A stretch of 44,579 bases of DNA from Flavobacteriales bacterium (GTDB lineage: Bacteria > Bacteroidota > Bacteroidia > Flavobacteriales_D > Parvicellaceae): assembly GCA_024635865.1 (NCBI GenBank), contig JAGXIB010000230.1, positions 1-44,579 on the forward strand. Reading direction: 5' to 3'. Below the pieces are notes generated by a model, which saw only the letters and a list, made by a program, of their open reading frames with translations, did not search any database and had not been told where the DNA came from. The stretch's first letter is position 1. Every line of letters starts with the position of its first letter. The position numbers and the translations under genes are program-made. Shown here piece by piece: positions 34,185-41,944 of this stretch.

Positions 34185-36806
34185 TTAAAACGGATATCCA
34201 ATACCTAAATTAAATTGCCAAGGGAAAAACTCCTTTCTCAACCTGCCATCAGGATAACCAGCTGTTTCCCCCCATTTGCCAGCTGTAATCCATCGTTGAT
34301 TGGTTGGTAAAGAGGGGTTTTTAATCGGTACTGCAAAATCAAATCGAATAATAAAGAAGTCCAAATCCATTCTGACTCCAAGCCCTGCTCCTAAACCAAT
34401 TTCAGAGATGAAATTACTGGCTTTAAACTGTCCTCCAGTTCTTAATGAGTCTTCATTGATTAGCCAAATGTTCCCAGCATCTATAAATGCTGCTCCATTT
34501 ATCCAGCTAGAAATAGGAAAACGGATTTCTAAGTTTCCTTCTAGTTGAATGTCCCCAATTTTATCAAAACTATTAGTTGAATCATAATAAGAACCTGGTC
34601 CCATCGTTCTTGCTTTCCAAGCTCTCAAACCATTTGATCCACCTGAGAAAAAGCTTTCTTCAAATGGGAGAGCTTCTTTAAGGTTTTTTAAAGGAATACC
34701 AATACCTCCTGCTACTCTAGAAACGATTTTAATTCTTCTTGTAAGGCTATTGTAGTATCTGAAATCTCCAGATATTTTTGCGAATTGTGCAAAACGAATC
34801 CCTAAAAACTCATAAGCTCCTTGGCTATTTAATGGTTGATCTGTAAGGTTATAAAAAGCCCTTAAAGAGTTTCCAGCTACTTCTAATTCTGATTGGAAAT
34901 AAAAAACATTTTTTCTTTTCTTTTTTCTGTCTTGACCATTGTAGGTAAAGCTCAATCTAGTACTAGCAATAATATGATCTTGGTAACTAGCAGCCAATAG
35001 GCGATCGTTGAGTAAGTCTATACTTTCTTGAAATTTAGCTGACTTATCAATTTTAATCGCGCTAATATTAAAAGGAGTAAATCGGTAGGTAATCGGCGAT
35101 TTTTCGTGCCAGACGTAACCAAAAGAAAGGTTCTCTTTGTTGCGGGTAAAATCAGGTCTTCTCTGATAATTAATGACTCCAGAGAACTCTGTTTTAGGAT
35201 TGTACGCCTTAGGAAATAATTTTCCTAAGAAAACAAATCGAGGAATGGTTAACCTTAGGTTAGGTCCAAATTCGACAGTATTAAAACTAGGAAGGTTTTG
35301 TATAGAGGATTGTAAGCTTTCATCTACTTGGTTATCAACCAAAGACCGCTGCATCTCTAAACCACCGCTTAAACTGACTTCTAATTTTTCAGCCCCTTTA
35401 AAAATGTTTTTATGAGAATAAGCAAGTTTACCTTCTATTCCAAATAGTCCATTCCCAAAAGTTTTCCCATCTGTTGCTACCGTAAAGCTTTGCATTTTAT
35501 TTGGCTCTAGCTTTATTTTTGCAACTAAGTCATTGCAACCATTATTTAGAGTGTCAAACTCAATAGAAGAGGTTTTAAAGGTTCCTAATGATGAAAAAGT
35601 CTTGTAAGTAGTGATAGCATCGTCTTTACTGTATAAGTCTCCTTCCTGGAATCGTATAGAGTTATACAATAACTTGGGTTTAAATAGAAGTTCTTTACGG
35701 GAGATTAAAGAAATATTATTGCTAAATGTAAGAGTATCTTTAAAGTTGCTTTTAGAAGCTCTAGCAGAGTAGTCAGGGTATATTTCTACTTTCATGATGT
35801 TATATTGTGCGTGATTTTTCTCTAAAATAGTATCATAAACAGGGTCTTTAAATTTATAGTTCTGTATGCGAAGCTCAATATTGACCTGATTAGACTTAAG
35901 ATTACTGTCTATTTTAAAGTGAATAAATTCTTTGTTAAAAAATTTATATCCATTGTTTAATAAAAATGAAGTGATTCGTTCTCTTTCTTTGTTTAAATTT
36001 TCAGAATCATAAATTTGATTAGTATCAATAATAGATTTTGGCCGAATTGAATCTAAATAATGGGATAATAAAGTGTCTTTTACAATATAATGAATGCCTT
36101 TTATTCGATAAGGCTTCCCTAGTTTAATCAAGTAGTTAATTTCACCTCTATTTAATTTGTTTTTATGTTTTATTTTTACTTCCCCTTTCTCATTAGTAAT
36201 TGTGTCTGGAAATAAATTAATTTTATAATCTACTTTATTATTAAAATAGCCTCTATTAATTAGATAAATATTGAGCTGCTTAGCAGAATTAATAGTTTTT
36301 ATAGTGTCAATGATAACAGGTTTTTCTCCAGAAGAGCGAACTCTTTCTCCAAAAGTAGGTTTAGGGTCTTTGTATGGTTTAGGATAAAACTCTATTGGGT
36401 CATAATTAGTATTGTTTTCTTTTGCTTTTTTATTCTTTTTTTCAATTCGTTCTTTTTTCTTCGCATTTTTTTTCTCTATTTTTTCGTTTTTCTTTTCGGC
36501 TTTTCTTTCTTGTACAATGCTTCGTTTTTCAATTCGTTTTTCACTAGATAAGTTATAGAGCCTTAAGTAAAATCGTATACCCAGCACTAATTTTTTGTTG
36601 GGTTTTTGTTTCAAGATATTCTGCATTTCATCTTCGTCTACATTCTCATGTTTACTAAATAGAGCGTTACTGTCTTGTTTTATTTTAAAGTTGTTATTAT
36701 CCAATAAGTATTGACCTTCTGGCACGTGTTTAGTAATACTACATGAATGAACAATGAGTAGTATTGGAATAAGTATTCCTAGATATATTACGGCTCTTTT
36801 AATCAA
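34185..36806 (-). CDS. tamL: TamL-like BamA/TamA-family outer-membrane lipoprotein
   Basis: TamL is the lipidated TamA homologue of Bacteroidota and is thought to help insert outer-membrane proteins, with TamB. The 873-residue protein starts at a TTG codon (no ATG or GTG is available upstream in frame). It has a lipoprotein signal with lipobox IVHSC (Cys22). POTRA-like domains occupy the first half (KQLNIYLINRGYFNNKVDYK, RERITSFLLNNGYKFFNKEF). The C-terminal Omp85 barrel shows FGNGLFGIEGKLAYSHKNIF, the lid-lock type SFFSGGSNGLRAWKARTMGPG, and a final strand WQFNLGIGYPF. A highly charged Lys/Glu/Asn stretch (about residues 90-132) inserts between lipobox region and POTRA. Its start is close to the divergent methyltransferase gene; tamB is not in the window. 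Confidence 0.88.
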   Translation of the reverse strand: MIKRAVIYLGILIPILLIVHSCSITKHVPEGQYLLDNNNFKIKQDSNALFSKHENVDEDEMQNILKQKPNKKLVLGIRFYLRLYNLSSEKRIEKRSIVQERKAEKKNEKIEKKNAKKKERIEKKNKKAKENNTNYDPIEFYPKPYKDPKPTFGERVRSSGEKPVIIDTIKTINSAKQLNIYLINRGYFNNKVDYKINLFPDTITNEKGEVKIKHKNKLNRGEINYLIKLGKPYRIKGIHYIVKDTLLSHYLDSIRPKSIIDTNQIYDSENLNKERERITSFLLNNGYKFFNKEFIHFKIDSNLKSNQVNIELRIQNYKFKDPVYDTILEKNHAQYNIMKVEIYPDYSARASKSNFKDTLTFSNNISLISRKELLFKPKLLYNSIRFQEGDLYSKDDAITTYKTFSSLGTFKTSSIEFDTLNNGCNDLVAKIKLEPNKMQSFTVATDGKTFGNGLFGIEGKLAYSHKNIFKGAEKLEVSLSGGLEMQRSLVDNQVDESLQSSIQNLPSFNTVEFGPNLRLTIPRFVFLGKLFPKAYNPKTEFSGVINYQRRPDFTRNKENLSFGYVWHEKSPITYRFTPFNISAIKIDKSAKFQESIDLLNDRLLAASYQDHIIASTRLSFTYNGQDRKKKRKNVFYFQSELEVAGNSLRAFYNLTDQPLNSQGAYEFLGIRFAQFAKISGDFRYYNSLTRRIKIVSRVAGGIGIPLKNLKEALPFEESFFSGGSNGLRAWKARTMGPGSYYDSTNSFDKIGDIQLEGNLEIRFPISSWINGAAFIDAGNIWLINEDSLRTGGQFKASNFISEIGLGAGLGVRMDLDFFIIRFDFAVPIKNPSLPTNQRWITAGKWGETAGYPDGRLRKEFFPWQFNLGIGYPF

Positions 36807-36820
36807 AACAATTAAATGGT

Positions 36821-36828
36821 TAACTTTG
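36821..36828 (+). promoter_or_regulatory. Candidate -7 promoter box (TAACTTTG) for the RNA methyltransferase
   Basis: TAACTTTG is an exact TAnnTTTG match with TTTT 20 bases upstream (36797-36800) as a possible -33 element. Transcription starting near 36835 would leave the nominal ATG at 36816 untranscribed and supports the GTG start at 36849. The whole control region overlaps the start of tamL on the other strand. Confidence 0.6.
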
Positions 36829-36848
36829 CAGTTGTAAAAATAAGAAAG

Positions 36849-37571
36849 GTGCTAACAAAATCAGATATAAAACGAATTAATTCACTTAAACGAAAGTCAA
36901 AAAGGAATGAATATGGCTTATTCGTTGTTGAAGGAGTGAAAATTGTTCAAGAATTAATGGATTCTGATTTTAAAATTCAGCAAATCTTCGCGCTTCAATC
37001 AGAGTTAGATCAATTTAAAAATGCTATTTCAGTTTCTGAAAAAGACTTAGGACGAATTACTCATTTATCTAACCCTAATAAAGTTTTGGCATTGGTAGAA
37101 ATACCAAAGATGAACAAACTAGATAGACCCAATGAAACTATTTTAGTAATAGATGGCGTAAATGATCCTGGTAATTTAGGGACGATCATTCGAACTGCTG
37201 ACTGGTTCGGAATTAAACAAATTATTTGTTCTGAGAATAGCGTTGATTGTTACAACTCTAAAGTTATCATGTCGACAATGGGATCTATTTTTAGAATTAA
37301 TATTTCTTATCAACATTTGCCAAGCTATTTAGCTAAAGCAGATCTGCCAATTTATGGCGCTTTATTAGAAGGTGAATCTATTTATCAGACAGAATTCTCC
37401 TCTCCAAGTATCATTTTAATGGGAAGTGAGTCACATGGTATTTCAGAAGAACTTATCCCTTTTATTCATCATCCAGTAACCATTCCTGGTGCTGGAAATA
37501 CAGAGTCTTTAAATTTAGGAGTTTCTACCGCTATTTTTTGTTCGGAGTACTATCGACAGAAATCGAAATAG
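36849..37571 (+). CDS. SpoU/TrmH-family 2'-O-ribose RNA methyltransferase
   Basis: SpoU-class SPOUT enzymes methylate the 2'-oxygen of tRNA or rRNA nucleotides with S-adenosylmethionine. I choose the GTG at 36849 (240 residues, starting VLTKSDIKRINSLKRKS) because family members typically begin at this point, and a promoter box (36821-36828) overlaps the upstream ATG at 36816. An N-terminal substrate-binding domain (EYGLFVVEGVKIVQELM) precedes the knotted domain with motif 1 VIDGVNDPGNLGTIIRTADWFG, split here around IIRT, motif 2 IILMGSESHGISEELI and motif 3 IPGAGNTESLNLGVSTAI. All conserved residues are present. The exact substrate (for example 23S rRNA G2251 or a tRNA) cannot be told from sequence alone. 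Confidence 0.9.
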   Translation: MLTKSDIKRINSLKRKSKRNEYGLFVVEGVKIVQELMDSDFKIQQIFALQSELDQFKNAISVSEKDLGRITHLSNPNKVLALVEIPKMNKLDRPNETILVIDGVNDPGNLGTIIRTADWFGIKQIICSENSVDCYNSKVIMSTMGSIFRINISYQHLPSYLAKADLPIYGALLEGESIYQTEFSSPSIILMGSESHGISEELIPFIHHPVTIPGAGNTESLNLGVSTAIFCSEYYRQKSK

Positions 37572-37593
37572 GTTTTAGAAACAAATAGCTCTT

Positions 37594-37791
37594 TTACTTC
37601 ACTATTACCTTCTTAATTCCAAAGCCATTAGTTGTAACTGATTTTACAAAAGAGGTCTCAGCTTTCAACTTAGAGAAGTCAATGTTATTATTCGAAGTCT
37701 CTGGTATTAGTTTACCATCAATAGTCAAAATTTGAATGTTCTTTATTTTTAAATTATATAGAGAATAGGTTGCCAATTGTGTTTCTTTCAT
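37594..37791 (-). pseudogene. Orphan type A T9SS C-terminal sorting-domain fragment
   Basis: The 65-codon frame contains IQILTIDGKLIPETSNNNID, then FSKLKAETSFVK, and ends NGFGIKKVIVK. This aligns by eye with the second half of type A T9SS signals (VxIYDLxGKLV...IDLSxLxxGxYFVKVxTxNGxxxKKIxVK). The first half (YPNP motif) is absent. Upstream the frame meets a TAA stop 8 codons before the ATG, with no cargo domain or signal peptide. It therefore looks like the surviving 3' end of a lost secreted protein gene, lying between the methyltransferase gene and the promoter of the HYR adhesin. Translation is doubtful. Confidence 0.65.
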
Positions 37792-37868
37792 CAGAAAGAA
37801 ATAATGGAGACTTTAAGTAATTGATAATCTTTATTATAAGTCATCCTCGTTTTTAAAAGTAAAGATTT

Positions 37869-37898
37869 ATTGAAATATCGTTTTTTATTTTAAATTTG
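37869..37898 (+). promoter_or_regulatory. Candidate promoter for the PKD/HYR adhesin operon
   Basis: ATTG at 37869-37872, 18 bases, then TAAATTTG at 37891-37898 fits TTTG-N17-23-TAnnTTTG with one mismatch. The leader would be about 47 bases to the ATG at 37952. It closely resembles the promoter proposed for the tRNA pair. Confidence 0.6.
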
Positions 37899-37951
37899 CT
37901 TCCAAAAATTATTTTTAATTGTTTAAATAACTTCTTTCTAAATAATATTAG

Positions 37952-40432
37952 ATGAAATATTCTCTATTCTTGGTTTTATTTTTTTCTGCAATAAAACTAA
38001 ATGCGCAATGCGTTTCTAACTTCAGCTTAAACCCATCTACAGGTTGTTCTGTCCCTTATTCCGTTTTTTTTACTGATTTGTCAACCTTACCAGATACATG
38101 GCTATGGAATTTTGGGGATGGAAGTACTTCTACTTCTAAAAACCCTATACATAACTATACTGTTGCTGGAGGATTTAAAGTAACTTTGAGAATATCTGAT
38201 ACGATGACTGGTTGTACAAGTGTACATGTCGACAGTGTAAAAATTGGAGTCCCTACAGCTGACTTTTCAAGTTCTGGAACGTTTGGATGTGCACCTTTTA
38301 GTACAAGTTTTACAAATACATCATTTAATTCGGGGTATGGAAATCTTAGCAGTTGGGCTTGGGATTTTGGTGATGGTTCGACTTCAAATAGTCAAAACCC
38401 TAGTCACACATATAATAGTCCTGGAACATATAACGTGTCATTAACTGTAACAAATTCACTAGGCTGTACTATCACCAAAAATTCTACTAATTACATCCAA
38501 GTTATTGGCCCTGATGTTAATTTTGGGTCTTCTGATACAATCGCAGATTGCATACCACACACTGTTATTTATAAAGATAGTACTAGTTTTGGAGCCCCAA
38601 TTACCTCTTGGACGTGGAATTTTGGAGATGGAAATTCGAGTTCACTTCAAAACCCGTCTCATGTTTACACGAATTATGGTAACTACAGTGTAAGTCTTAA
38701 GGTAAATGACCTAGACGGTTGTAGTCGAACATTAACTTTTACAGATTATGTTAAAATTAATGACAATAGTAACCCTACAATAAATTGCCCTGGAAATCAA
38801 AATGTTAATCTTGATGGAAGCTGTCAGTACAGTTTATTAGATTATACCAGCTTAGCAACTTTTAGTGATAATTGTTCTGTTACGGTAACTCAAAGCCCTG
38901 TGGCAGGTACTTTAATAGCTTCCAGTCAAACGGTTACGCTAACTGCAACAGATGGAGTAGGAAATTCGACTAACTGTAGCTTTGATGTAGTTCCAACAGA
39001 TAATACTCCTCCAACGATAAATTGCCCTGGAAATCAAAACGTTAATTTTGATGGAAGCTGTCAGTACAGTTTATTAGATTATACAAGTTTAGGAACTTTT
39101 AGTGATAACTGTTCTGTTACGGTAACTCAAAGTCCTTTAGCAGGAACTATAATTGCTTCCAGTCAAACGATTACACTTACTGCAACAGATGGAACTGGTA
39201 ATTCGGCTAACTGTAGCTTTGATGTAGTTCCAACAGATAATATCTTCCCAACGATAAGTTGTCCAGGAAATCAAAATGTTAACCTTGACGGAAACTGTCA
39301 ATTTACCTTGCCGGATTATACCGCTATGGCTACAGCTAATGACAATTGTACTTTTGCAGTGAGCCAATCTCCAGTAATTGGGAGTATTATAACAACAAAT
39401 CAAACTATAACTTTAACAGTAGCAGATGGAGCTGGAAACGTTTCAACCTGTAGTTTTGCTGTTATTGTTAGTGACAATATTAATCCAACTATTACTTGTC
39501 CTGGGGATGTTACTCAAAATAATGATTTGAGTAGCTGTGGGGCAATTGTTAATTATTCATCTCCTGTTTTTAGTGATAATTGTTCAGGTGCATCTATGAC
39601 TCAGAATACTGGTTTAGCAAGTGGAGCTTTATTTCCGATAGGAACCACTGTTAATACCTATGAAGTGGTAGATGGAGCAGGCAATACTGCAACATGTTCG
39701 TCTACTGTAATAGTTATAGATAATGAGTTGCCTACAATTATTTGTCCTCCTGCAATTCAATCTTGTGATTCAATTATAACTTTTTCTGATCCAGTTGTAG
39801 CCGATAATTGTTCAGGAGAGTCACTTGTTCTAACTTCTGGAATTCCTTCAAATAATTTATTCCCTTTGGGTTTAACAACTAATACTTATACGGTGACAGA
39901 TGCTGCTGGAAATACTAATAGTTGCTTTTTTGATATAACTAGGTACGTTCAGCCCTATGTAGATGCAGGGGCTAATGTTCAAATTAATGCAGGAAACTCA
40001 ATTGCATTAAGTCCAACAAGTACGAATGCAACAACTTTTGATTGGTCTCCTTCAGTAGGCTTAAATGATCCAACTATTGAGAGTCCAGAGGCTTCACCAC
40101 AAGAAAATACTATCTACACCTTGACTGTAACTTCTGACGATGGATGCCAAGCAGCTGATGATGTTGAGATTACTGTCGACGTTGAAGTTGAAGTAAATAA
40201 CTTTATGAGTCCAAATGGAGATGGAAAGAATGATACTTGGATTATTAAAGGGAATTATCTTTTAACCGATTGTACGATTCAAATCTTTGACAGCTGGGGT
40301 AATAAGTTGATGGAAAGTATAGGATACCAAAACGATTGGGATGCCGATGGTTTGCCAGAAGGAAATTATTTTTACGTCATTACATGTAAAAGTGATCAAC
40401 CTATAACTGGGAGTGTTACCTTAATTAGATAA
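37952..40432 (+). CDS. PKD/HYR repeat adhesin with type B T9SS sorting domain
   Basis: The 826-residue protein begins with a signal peptide (MKYSLFLVLFFSAIKLNAQ) and has three PKD domains (WLWNFGDGSTSTSKNPIHNY, WAWDFGDGSTSNSQNPSHTY, WTWNFGDGNSSSLQNPSHVY). Five HYR-type modules follow; the first three are tandem 79-residue units, each beginning with a CPGNQNVN block. An Ig-like segment (VDAGANVQINAGNSIAL) comes next, then the type B domain with FMSPNGDGKNDTWIIKG, IQIFDSWGNKLME, WDADGLPEGNYFYVI. It has no enzymatic domain and is expected to be displayed on the surface as an adhesin, as SprB is for gliding. The PorP/SprF-OmpA gene starts 26 bases later, so cargo and secretion partner are cotranscribed. 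Confidence 0.92.
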   Translation: MKYSLFLVLFFSAIKLNAQCVSNFSLNPSTGCSVPYSVFFTDLSTLPDTWLWNFGDGSTSTSKNPIHNYTVAGGFKVTLRISDTMTGCTSVHVDSVKIGVPTADFSSSGTFGCAPFSTSFTNTSFNSGYGNLSSWAWDFGDGSTSNSQNPSHTYNSPGTYNVSLTVTNSLGCTITKNSTNYIQVIGPDVNFGSSDTIADCIPHTVIYKDSTSFGAPITSWTWNFGDGNSSSLQNPSHVYTNYGNYSVSLKVNDLDGCSRTLTFTDYVKINDNSNPTINCPGNQNVNLDGSCQYSLLDYTSLATFSDNCSVTVTQSPVAGTLIASSQTVTLTATDGVGNSTNCSFDVVPTDNTPPTINCPGNQNVNFDGSCQYSLLDYTSLGTFSDNCSVTVTQSPLAGTIIASSQTITLTATDGTGNSANCSFDVVPTDNIFPTISCPGNQNVNLDGNCQFTLPDYTAMATANDNCTFAVSQSPVIGSIITTNQTITLTVADGAGNVSTCSFAVIVSDNINPTITCPGDVTQNNDLSSCGAIVNYSSPVFSDNCSGASMTQNTGLASGALFPIGTTVNTYEVVDGAGNTATCSSTVIVIDNELPTIICPPAIQSCDSIITFSDPVVADNCSGESLVLTSGIPSNNLFPLGLTTNTYTVTDAAGNTNSCFFDITRYVQPYVDAGANVQINAGNSIALSPTSTNATTFDWSPSVGLNDPTIESPEASPQENTIYTLTVTSDDGCQAADDVEITVDVEVEVNNFMSPNGDGKNDTWIIKGNYLLTDCTIQIFDSWGNKLMESIGYQNDWDADGLPEGNYFYVITCKSDQPITGSVTLIR
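38784..39494 (+). repeat. Three tandem 237-bp repeats in the HYR region
   Basis: Units start at 38784, 39021 and 39258, an exact 237-base (79-codon) period. Units 1 and 2 are nearly identical over long stretches, for example AAATTGCCCTGGAAATCAAA and GATGGAAGCTGTCAGTACAG in both, with only scattered changes. Unit 3 is clearly related but diverged. The pattern fits recent duplication by unequal crossing-over within the gene and allows length variation without a frame change. Confidence 0.9.
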
Positions 40433-40458
40433 ACTTTTAATTCCTCTATAATAGAATT

Positions 40459-41901
40459 ATGAAAATAATTAAATCAATCTTTACCCTTTGTTCGCTAGTT
40501 TTATTATTAGATGGAAGGGCTCAGCAGATTAGCTTAAATACTTTATATAATCAAAATTTTCTTTTAATAAACCCTGCGGCTGCAGGAAAATCTGGTTGTT
40601 TCTCTGCTTATTTAAATCATAGAAATCAGTGGGTTGGAATTAATAATAGCCCATTAAGAAATCGGCTTACTTTAGATGGTAGAGTAAAAAATAATCATGG
40701 AATAGGGTTAGACCTAAGCATGCTTCAGGCTGGTTTGTTAAGTGATTTTAGTGCTAAAGCTACTTATGCACATCATATACAACTGTCTAAAAAGACTTTT
40801 TTAAGTGCTGGATTTTCGGCTGGAATTACTCAACAAAATTTTAACCTTTCAGATGTCATCGCTTCTGATTATTCGGATAATACCTTAGCTCAAGGGAATC
40901 AATCTGATATGGGATTTAATTCTGATGCAGGAGTGCTTTTTTATACCGATAGAATTAGGATTGGGGTCTCGATTCCGCAAGTTTACTCAACTGGAATTGG
41001 AATTCAAATGTCTGGAGTTGAAGAAGAATATAAATTAGTCAATCATATGATATTCGCTGCGGGAATAGATGTTGTTAGTTCTGACTCATGGAAAGTAACC
41101 CCTTCATTAGTATATAGGAATGCATCATTCAAAGCAAATCAGATGGATGTTTCAATGCGTGTGGGTTGGAATAATTTAGTTGGAATCTCTGTACTATATC
41201 GAAGTAGTTATGGTTTTGCAGGAGTTTTTGATCTTAATATTGCAGACAGGTTTAATTTAGCCTATAGTTATGGTTTTGGGACTTCAAGTAGTATTACAGG
41301 AATATCAAAAGGAGCACATGAATTAATGTTGGGAATTAAATTATGTAAGAAGGAAAAACCAATAGAAGATATTTTAACTGAAAACGCATTAGTAACTAAA
41401 GAGTTAGTCCCTGTTGTTAAGGATTCTTTATTGACGAAACAACATGTTATTGAAGACATCATAACTTCTGATAAAGTAATTATTCAGGATACTTTAATTG
41501 CTGAAATATCAAATGTTGAACCATGGGAAATTGATGTTGACTCTTTGAATGCAGCTTTTTTAAAGAAAGACAAGGTAATATTATTTAAACTGAACTCATC
41601 AAGAGATGTTATTTCAGGAAATCAAAAACAAGTTGTTGATGAGGTTGTGGTTTTATTACAAAACCATCTCGATTTAAATATTACTATTGAAGGGTTTACT
41701 TGTGATATAGGAACAACAGAGCAAAATATGGTTGTGTCTTCTGAACGAGCAGAAGCTATTAAAGATTTCTTGATAAAAAAAGGAGTAAGCCCAGGGAGGA
41801 TACAAGTTGCACCAAAAGGAGAGTCAAATCCACTTCGTTCAAATTCAAATGAAGAGAATCGATCTCAAAATAGACGTGTTATTATTGTGTTTAGAAGATG
41901 A
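40459..41901 (+). CDS. PorP/SprF-family T9SS membrane protein fused to an OmpA peptidoglycan-binding domain
   Basis: The 480-residue product has a signal peptide (MKIIKSIFTLCSLVLLLDGRA). A PorP/SprF barrel of about 275 residues follows, with the family opening QQISLNTLYNQNFLLINPAAAG, YLNHRNQWVGINNSPLRNRL, and strands such as GIGLDLSMLQAGLLSDFSAK. After a linker rich in Ile, Thr and Asp (about 300-365), a C-terminal OmpA-like domain spans about residues 370-480 (VILFKLNSSRDVISG, ITIEGFTCDIGTTEQNMVVS, SERAEAIKDFLIKKGV, final NRSQNRRVIIVFRR). SprF-like proteins are needed for export of type B cargo such as SprB. The gene lies 26 bases after such a cargo gene, making them a likely pair. The OmpA part would tie the channel to the cell wall. 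Confidence 0.9.
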   Translation: MKIIKSIFTLCSLVLLLDGRAQQISLNTLYNQNFLLINPAAAGKSGCFSAYLNHRNQWVGINNSPLRNRLTLDGRVKNNHGIGLDLSMLQAGLLSDFSAKATYAHHIQLSKKTFLSAGFSAGITQQNFNLSDVIASDYSDNTLAQGNQSDMGFNSDAGVLFYTDRIRIGVSIPQVYSTGIGIQMSGVEEEYKLVNHMIFAAGIDVVSSDSWKVTPSLVYRNASFKANQMDVSMRVGWNNLVGISVLYRSSYGFAGVFDLNIADRFNLAYSYGFGTSSSITGISKGAHELMLGIKLCKKEKPIEDILTENALVTKELVPVVKDSLLTKQHVIEDIITSDKVIIQDTLIAEISNVEPWEIDVDSLNAAFLKKDKVILFKLNSSRDVISGNQKQVVDEVVVLLQNHLDLNITIEGFTCDIGTTEQNMVVSSERAEAIKDFLIKKGVSPGRIQVAPKGESNPLRSNSNEENRSQNRRVIIVFRR

Positions 41902-41944
41902 GAATAAATGAAGTATTGTCTTTTTAGTGTAAATAAAACTAAAT

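Noticed and set aside
38784-39494. Possible CRISPR-like or minisatellite array
   Set aside because: The repeat period is 237 bases, in frame, and encodes HYR modules; there are no short repeats with unique spacers.
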